Made by a program: the position numbers and the translations under genes. A DNA stretch of 9,202 nt, from NCBI GenBank assembly GCA_046304235.1, contig JBKCEW010000146.1:1-9202 (forward strand), given 5' to 3'. Source of the DNA: CANHVK01 sp046304235. GTDB lineage: Bacteria; Bacteroidota; Bacteroidia; Flavobacteriales_D; Crocinitomicaceae. Within the stretch, counting starts at the first letter, position 1, and every line of letters starts with the position of its first letter. The notes beneath the pieces were generated by a model, which was not told where the DNA came from, did no database searches, and saw only the letters and a program-made list of their open reading frames with translations. This document shows, in pieces, positions 5,684 through 9,202 of the stretch.

Positions 5684-5820
5684 GTTTAAAACAATTTTTA
5701 ACTGATAATTAAAATGAAAAAATTAATAGGTCAAACCATTCTTTCATCATTCTATCACAAAAATTTCGACTTACATTAACAAAATTTAATACCTATTTAA
5801 AGAAACTTTTTTAGTTTTAC

Positions 5821-5852
5821 TTTGTTTTTTGGTAGTATTACTATTATTTTTG
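5821..5852 (+). promoter_or_regulatory. Promoter of the TetR-ABC-HlyD operon
   Basis: TTTG at 5821-5824, a 20-bp spacer, and a perfect TAnnTTTG (TATTTTTG) at 5845-5852 form the best Bacteroidota-type promoter in the window. The -7 box ends only 4 bp before the GTG start at 5857, so the predicted transcript would begin at or next to the start codon, that is, leaderless. The spacer holds the palindrome at 5833-5843. Confidence 0.6.
5833..5843. promoter_or_regulatory. Candidate TetR operator between the -33 and -7 boxes
   Basis: TAGTATTACTA is a perfect 11-bp palindrome centred on 5838, lying wholly inside the promoter spacer of the TetR gene. A regulator bound there would exclude RNA polymerase, which is the usual autorepression layout for TetR-family genes upstream of export pumps. 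It is shorter than a typical TetR operator, and the link to this regulator is inferred from position only. Confidence 0.4.
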
Positions 5853-5856
5853 TTAA

Positions 5857-6537
5857 GTGACTAGCTCTATCTTACATATTAAACTTGAAGAAAATTTATT
5901 CTTGAAAGATCCTACGATTTCAAAACTAGGTAAGCTAATTCTTTCAGAAGGTTTATTATTATTGAATGAGATAGGTTTAGAAGAATTTACTTTTAAAAAA
6001 CTAGCTAGTCGTGTTAAAACGACAGAAAGTTCCATTTACCGCTATTTTGAAAGCAAACACCAGTTTTTATTTTACTTATTTAATTTTTATTGGGCTTGGA
6101 TGGAGATTGGAATAGTACTTTCTACCAACAACATTGAATCTCCCAAAAAAAGATTATCGATTATTATTAAACACCTAACAAGTGTAGTTGAAAATGATGT
6201 TAGAACTCCTTACATTGACGAAACAATTCTACAAAAAGTCATTGCTATGGAGTCTTCTAAAACATTTCTTACAAAGAAGGTGGACGACGAAAATAAAATA
6301 GGATATTTCCTTCAATATAAAAAGTTAGTCAGTGCTGTTTCAAAAGTTATTAAGGAAATCAGCCCCGATTATCCGTATCCTAATGCATTAGTAACTACGA
6401 TTATAGAAAGTTCATTTCATCAACGTTTTTTTGGGTTACATTTACCTAGACTAACAAACGATCTTCATGATGAAAATAATTTGAATGATTTTTTAACCAA
6501 TTTATGCTTCAATACGATTGAAAATTATGGCAAATAA
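5857..6537 (+). CDS. TetR/AcrR-family transcriptional regulator
   Basis: This 226-aa DNA-binding repressor probably controls the export genes that follow. The N-terminal HTH is clear: FTFKKLASRVKTTESSIYRY (residues 44-63) followed by FESKHQFLFYL, the TetR helix-turn-helix and the first residues of the ligand domain. The C-terminal half (about 80-226) is divergent, as expected for the ligand-binding part, so the inducer cannot be read. The GTG at 5857 is chosen because a frame stop (TAA 5854-5856) immediately precedes it and because the segment LFLKDPTISKLGK (14-26) then lies at the usual distance from the N-terminus for flavobacterial relatives. With the promoter box ending at 5852, the mRNA is probably leaderless. 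The 3' end overlaps the ABC gene by 11 nt, tying regulator and transporter into one operon. Confidence 0.92.
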   Translation: MTSSILHIKLEENLFLKDPTISKLGKLILSEGLLLLNEIGLEEFTFKKLASRVKTTESSIYRYFESKHQFLFYLFNFYWAWMEIGIVLSTNNIESPKKRLSIIIKHLTSVVENDVRTPYIDETILQKVIAMESSKTFLTKKVDDENKIGYFLQYKKLVSAVSKVIKEISPDYPYPNALVTTIIESSFHQRFFGLHLPRLTNDLHDENNLNDFLTNLCFNTIENYGK

Positions 6538-8242
6538 CATTTTGACTTTAAAACCATACCAACGTTTGTTACGTTTGTTTAATGTCGATAGAAAGGATAT
6601 TACACACATCTACTTTTATTCCATTTTTGTTGGGTTGACCAACTTAACTTTACCTTTAGGAATACAAGCAATCATTAATATGATTCAGTTGGGAACTGTT
6701 TCAGCTTCTTGGATTCTTTTAATTACCTTGGTTATTGTGGGTATCATTTTTTCTGGAGTATTACAATTTGTTCAACTTCGAATTACAGAAACATTACAAC
6801 AAAAATTATTTGTTCGTTCTTCATTTGAATTTGCTTATCGTATACCTCGTTTTGAAACACATTTAATGGCAGATACCTATACGCCAGAGTTGATGAATCG
6901 CTTTTTTGATACAATGACTTTACAAAAGGGGATACCTAAATTACTAATCGATTTTTCAGCGGCAATTTTGCAACTTATTTTTGGTTTGATTTTACTGTCA
7001 TTTTATCATTCCTTTTTTATTCTTTTCAGCTTATTTTTCTTGGCATTACTTATTGCAGCATTATTTATGACGGGAAAAAGAGGGGTTAAAACAGCGATTG
7101 AAGAATCTAAATACAAATATAAAGTAGCTTTTTGGTTAGAGGAATTGGCTAGGACTATGCAGACTTTCAAATTAGTTGGTCAGAGTGATTTACCTTTGCA
7201 CCGTACTAACGAATATGTAGAGGGATATTTAAAGAGTAGAGAAAGTCACTTTAAAGTTTTATTAAGACAATTCATTCAATTAACTAGTTTCAAAGTACTG
7301 ATTGCATTTTGTATGCTTGTTTTTGGTGGTATTTTAGTGATTAATAACCAGATAAACATTGGTCAGTTTGTTGCTTCAGAAATAATTATATTACTTATTA
7401 TTAGTTCTGTTGAAAAAATAATTTCAGGTTTAGAGGTTTTGTATGATGTATATGCAGCTGTTGATAAGATTGGTCATGTAATGGATATCCCAATTGAGTC
7501 AGTATCAAAACCAAATGCACAAAGATTAGAGAAAGGTCCTTTGAAAGTAGAATTGAAAAACTTAACCTATTCATACAGTACAAATTCAAAATTTGGAATT
7601 CAGAACTTATCCTTAAAAATTGAAAAAGGACAACATACCGTATTTATTGGAGAAGATGGTTCTGGTAAAACTACCTTGCTAAACTTGTTAGGGTTAACCT
7701 ACCCAATCGAGGATGGTAGTTTATGTTTCAATGATATTCCATTAAATGATTTGGATATGGAATACATGCGTACCATTATCTCAGATTTTGTTCCTGAACA
7801 AGAATTGTTCTCAGGGACTATCGAAGAAAATATTACGATGGGTAGAGTAGGTATAACTTTTCAAGATGTATTGACAGCTTGTGAAAAAACAAATCTTCTA
7901 GAAGAAGTAAAAAAGTTACCCGATGGCTTCTCAACACTAATTTTACCTGATGGTCGTGGATTTTCAAAAAGTATGACTGAAAAAATCATGATGGCTCGCT
8001 GTATTGTCAATCAACCAAATCTATTTTTACTAGATGATCAGCAACGAATTGCTTCAGGAGGGAAAGAAAATGATTACTTGAAAGATTTGTTAATCGATAA
8101 AAAAGCACCTTGGACTTTGATAGCAGCTACAAAACATGAACAGTGGTTGCCTTATTTTGAGCAAATTGTGAAATTAGATAAAGGAAAAATCGCATTTATT
8201 GGTTCTTTTGACGAATATAAAAACTGGAAAAACAATGCTTAA
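6527..8242 (+). CDS. ABC half-exporter (membrane domain plus degenerate ATPase domain)
   Basis: The start is ATG at 6527, giving 571 aa; a TTG nine bases earlier is less likely. Residues 26-300 form a type-I exporter membrane domain with about six helices (near 26-50, 61-82, 142-160, 161-182, 254-273, 279-298). The C-terminal part is an ABC ATPase with A-loop Y350 and intact Walker A GEDGSGKTT (375-383). The other motifs are altered: VPEQELF (422-428) in the Q-loop region, GRGFSKSM (476-483) where LSGGQ is expected, LFLLDDQQ (499-506) with Asp for the catalytic Glu and no recognisable D-loop, and ATKHE (533-537) with Lys at the H-loop His position. There is no N-terminal peptidase domain. With the overlapping HlyD gene it should form a type I secretion-like or drug/lipid exporter in the inner membrane; the substrate is unknown. 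Similar transporters with weakened ATPase motifs occur beside HlyD genes in Flavobacteriia, as far as I recall. Confidence 0.92.
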   Translation: MANNILTLKPYQRLLRLFNVDRKDITHIYFYSIFVGLTNLTLPLGIQAIINMIQLGTVSASWILLITLVIVGIIFSGVLQFVQLRITETLQQKLFVRSSFEFAYRIPRFETHLMADTYTPELMNRFFDTMTLQKGIPKLLIDFSAAILQLIFGLILLSFYHSFFILFSLFFLALLIAALFMTGKRGVKTAIEESKYKYKVAFWLEELARTMQTFKLVGQSDLPLHRTNEYVEGYLKSRESHFKVLLRQFIQLTSFKVLIAFCMLVFGGILVINNQINIGQFVASEIIILLIISSVEKIISGLEVLYDVYAAVDKIGHVMDIPIESVSKPNAQRLEKGPLKVELKNLTYSYSTNSKFGIQNLSLKIEKGQHTVFIGEDGSGKTTLLNLLGLTYPIEDGSLCFNDIPLNDLDMEYMRTIISDFVPEQELFSGTIEENITMGRVGITFQDVLTACEKTNLLEEVKKLPDGFSTLILPDGRGFSKSMTEKIMMARCIVNQPNLFLLDDQQRIASGGKENDYLKDLLIDKKAPWTLIAATKHEQWLPYFEQIVKLDKGKIAFIGSFDEYKNWKNNA

Positions 8243-9202
8243 TTTATCAGAAAATAATATACATAAAAGATTTGACAAAGGTAAATTTTCTGCTTTTGAT
8301 AAAGTCAGTTCTTTACAATGGGAAAGGTGGTTGAGAAAAAGTCTAGTGATTTTTGCTATACTAGTTTTGGTGTTTTTATTTCTACCTTGGACTCAAAATG
8401 TTAGTTCTAAAGGGTATCTTACTACGTTATACCCGGATCAACGGCCTCAAACTGTTCATACTATCATTGCTGGGAGACTCGAAAAATGGTATGTGAAAGA
8501 AGGTGATTTTGTAAATCAAGGTGACACACTCGTTTTTATTAGTGAGGTGAAAAGTGAATATTTTGACCCTTCTTTAGTCAATCGTACTTCAGATCAGGTA
8601 GATTTTAAATCGAAAAGTATTGAAGCTTACAGTCGGAAAATAGAAGCGCTTCAAAGACAATTAACTGCTTTTAAAGAAATGAAATCGTTAAAAATTAAAC
8701 ATGCTAAAAATAAATTAAAACAAGCCCGTGTTAAAGTAAAATCGGATAGCGTTGATTACATTGCAATGAATGCTCAGTTTAAAATTGCTGAAAGACAACA
8801 AAAGAGAGCTATAGAATTGAACGAAAAAGGATTGAGATCAATTCGAGATGTTGAAAATGCAAATGTGAAATTGCAAGAGACAATGGCTAAAACAATTGCT
8901 CAAGAAAATAAATTAATCATTTCTAGAAATGAGTTAATTAATGCCCAAATCGATTATACAAATGTGGAAAGTGAATATCTTGAGAAAATTTCGAAAGTAG
9001 AATCTGAAATTTCTTCTGTTATCTCAGATCAACAAGAAGCATCTTCGAATAAATCAAAATTGGAAAATCAACTTTCAAACTATAAAATTCGAAAAGGATA
9101 CTATTATGTTACAGCACCGAATACGGGCTATGTTACTAAATTAGTAAGATCAGGAAAAGGGGAGATATTGAAAGAAGGAGAAGAACTTTTAACGGTAATG
9201 CC
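8235..9202 (+). CDS. HlyD-family periplasmic adaptor (membrane fusion protein), 3' end outside the window
   Basis: The ATG at 8235 overlaps the ABC stop by 8 nt; 322 codons are visible before the window ends. Residues 1-35 are cytoplasmic, and 36-52 (SLVIFAILVLVFLFLPW) form the single membrane anchor. The first lipoyl half-motif is HTIIAGRLEKWYVKEGDFVNQGDTLVFI (75-102). A long coiled-coil hairpin covers about 120-285, and the second lipoyl half begins at YYVTAPNTGYVTKLVRSGKG (290-309). The hairpin turn carries R191-x3-L195-x6-S202 (RAIELNEKGLRS), the motif with which adaptors such as AcrA and HlyD engage TolC. The protein should bridge the ABC exporter to an outer-membrane TolC-like channel, which may be encoded just downstream. 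The remaining beta-barrel and membrane-proximal domain are beyond the window edge. Confidence 0.93.
   Translation, partial: MLNLSENNIHKRFDKGKFSAFDKVSSLQWERWLRKSLVIFAILVLVFLFLPWTQNVSSKGYLTTLYPDQRPQTVHTIIAGRLEKWYVKEGDFVNQGDTLVFISEVKSEYFDPSLVNRTSDQVDFKSKSIEAYSRKIEALQRQLTAFKEMKSLKIKHAKNKLKQARVKVKSDSVDYIAMNAQFKIAERQQKRAIELNEKGLRSIRDVENANVKLQETMAKTIAQENKLIISRNELINAQIDYTNVESEYLEKISKVESEISSVISDQQEASSNKSKLENQLSNYKIRKGYYYVTAPNTGYVTKLVRSGKGEILKEGEELLTVM

Noticed and set aside
5714..5779. A 21-codon ATG ORF beginning MKKLIG in the trxA-TetR spacer.
   Set aside because: It is very short, follows a strong terminator without a visible promoter, and has no family resemblance; probably chance in AT-rich DNA.
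5725..5797. Distant inverted repeat AATAGGT (5725-5731) and ACCTATT (5791-5797) in the TetR upstream region.
   Set aside because: It has only 7 bp per arm separated by 59 bp, in AT-rich sequence; too weak to call an operator pair compared with the palindrome in the promoter spacer.
6518..6526. TTG at 6518 as an earlier start for the ABC exporter.
   Set aside because: The ATG at 6527 is three codons later, gives a normal N-terminus and keeps an ordinary overlap with the TetR gene; nothing supports the TTG.

Overview
The window looks like a chromosomal stretch from a low-GC member of the Bacteroidota, probably class Flavobacteriia. The pointers are AT-rich coding sequence, start codons without Shine-Dalgarno sequences (with GTG and TTG starts used), matches to the Bacteroidota promoter form TTTG-N19/20-TAnnTTTG, a menaquinone gene, a sigma-54 response regulator of the type lacking a C-terminal HTH, and a domain resembling the C-terminal sorting domain of type IX secretion substrates. 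The lineage call is an inference from these traits, not from a marker gene. No tRNA, rRNA, insertion sequence or CRISPR array was found.

Region 1 (1-1369) holds the 3' part of an NtrC-type response regulator. Its reading frame is interrupted by an in-frame TAA at 27-29, exactly at the end of the receiver domain. It meets a glutathione peroxidase gene tail to tail with a 4-bp overlap of coding sequence.

Region 2 (1508-5207) is a compact plus-strand operon: menD (menaquinone synthesis, TTG start), a TerC-family membrane protein, an unrecognised helical 189-aa protein, a DUF493 (YbeD-like) protein, and a small membrane-anchored protein ending in a sorting-domain-like beta module. After a 20-nt gap behind menD, every junction overlaps by 1 to 8 nt, which suggests translational coupling.

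Region 3 (5208-5684) is a monocistronic trxA (thioredoxin) with its own likely promoter, two palindromes upstream and a strong intrinsic terminator. Thioredoxin is also the probable reductant of the peroxidase in region 1.

Region 4 (5685-9202) is an export locus: a TetR-type regulator (GTG start, probably leaderless, with a palindrome between its promoter elements), an ABC half-exporter whose ATPase motifs are strikingly degenerate apart from Walker A, and an HlyD-type periplasmic adaptor cut by the window edge. The three genes overlap and probably form one autoregulated operon. The adaptor carries the R-x3-L-x6-S hairpin-tip motif used for docking to TolC, so a TolC-like outer-membrane partner is expected. 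The exported substrate is unknown.

The observations most worth following are the nonsense codon in the response regulator, the degenerate ABC ATPase, the sorting-domain-like module predicted on the cytoplasmic side of the membrane, and the operator-in-promoter layout of the TetR gene.
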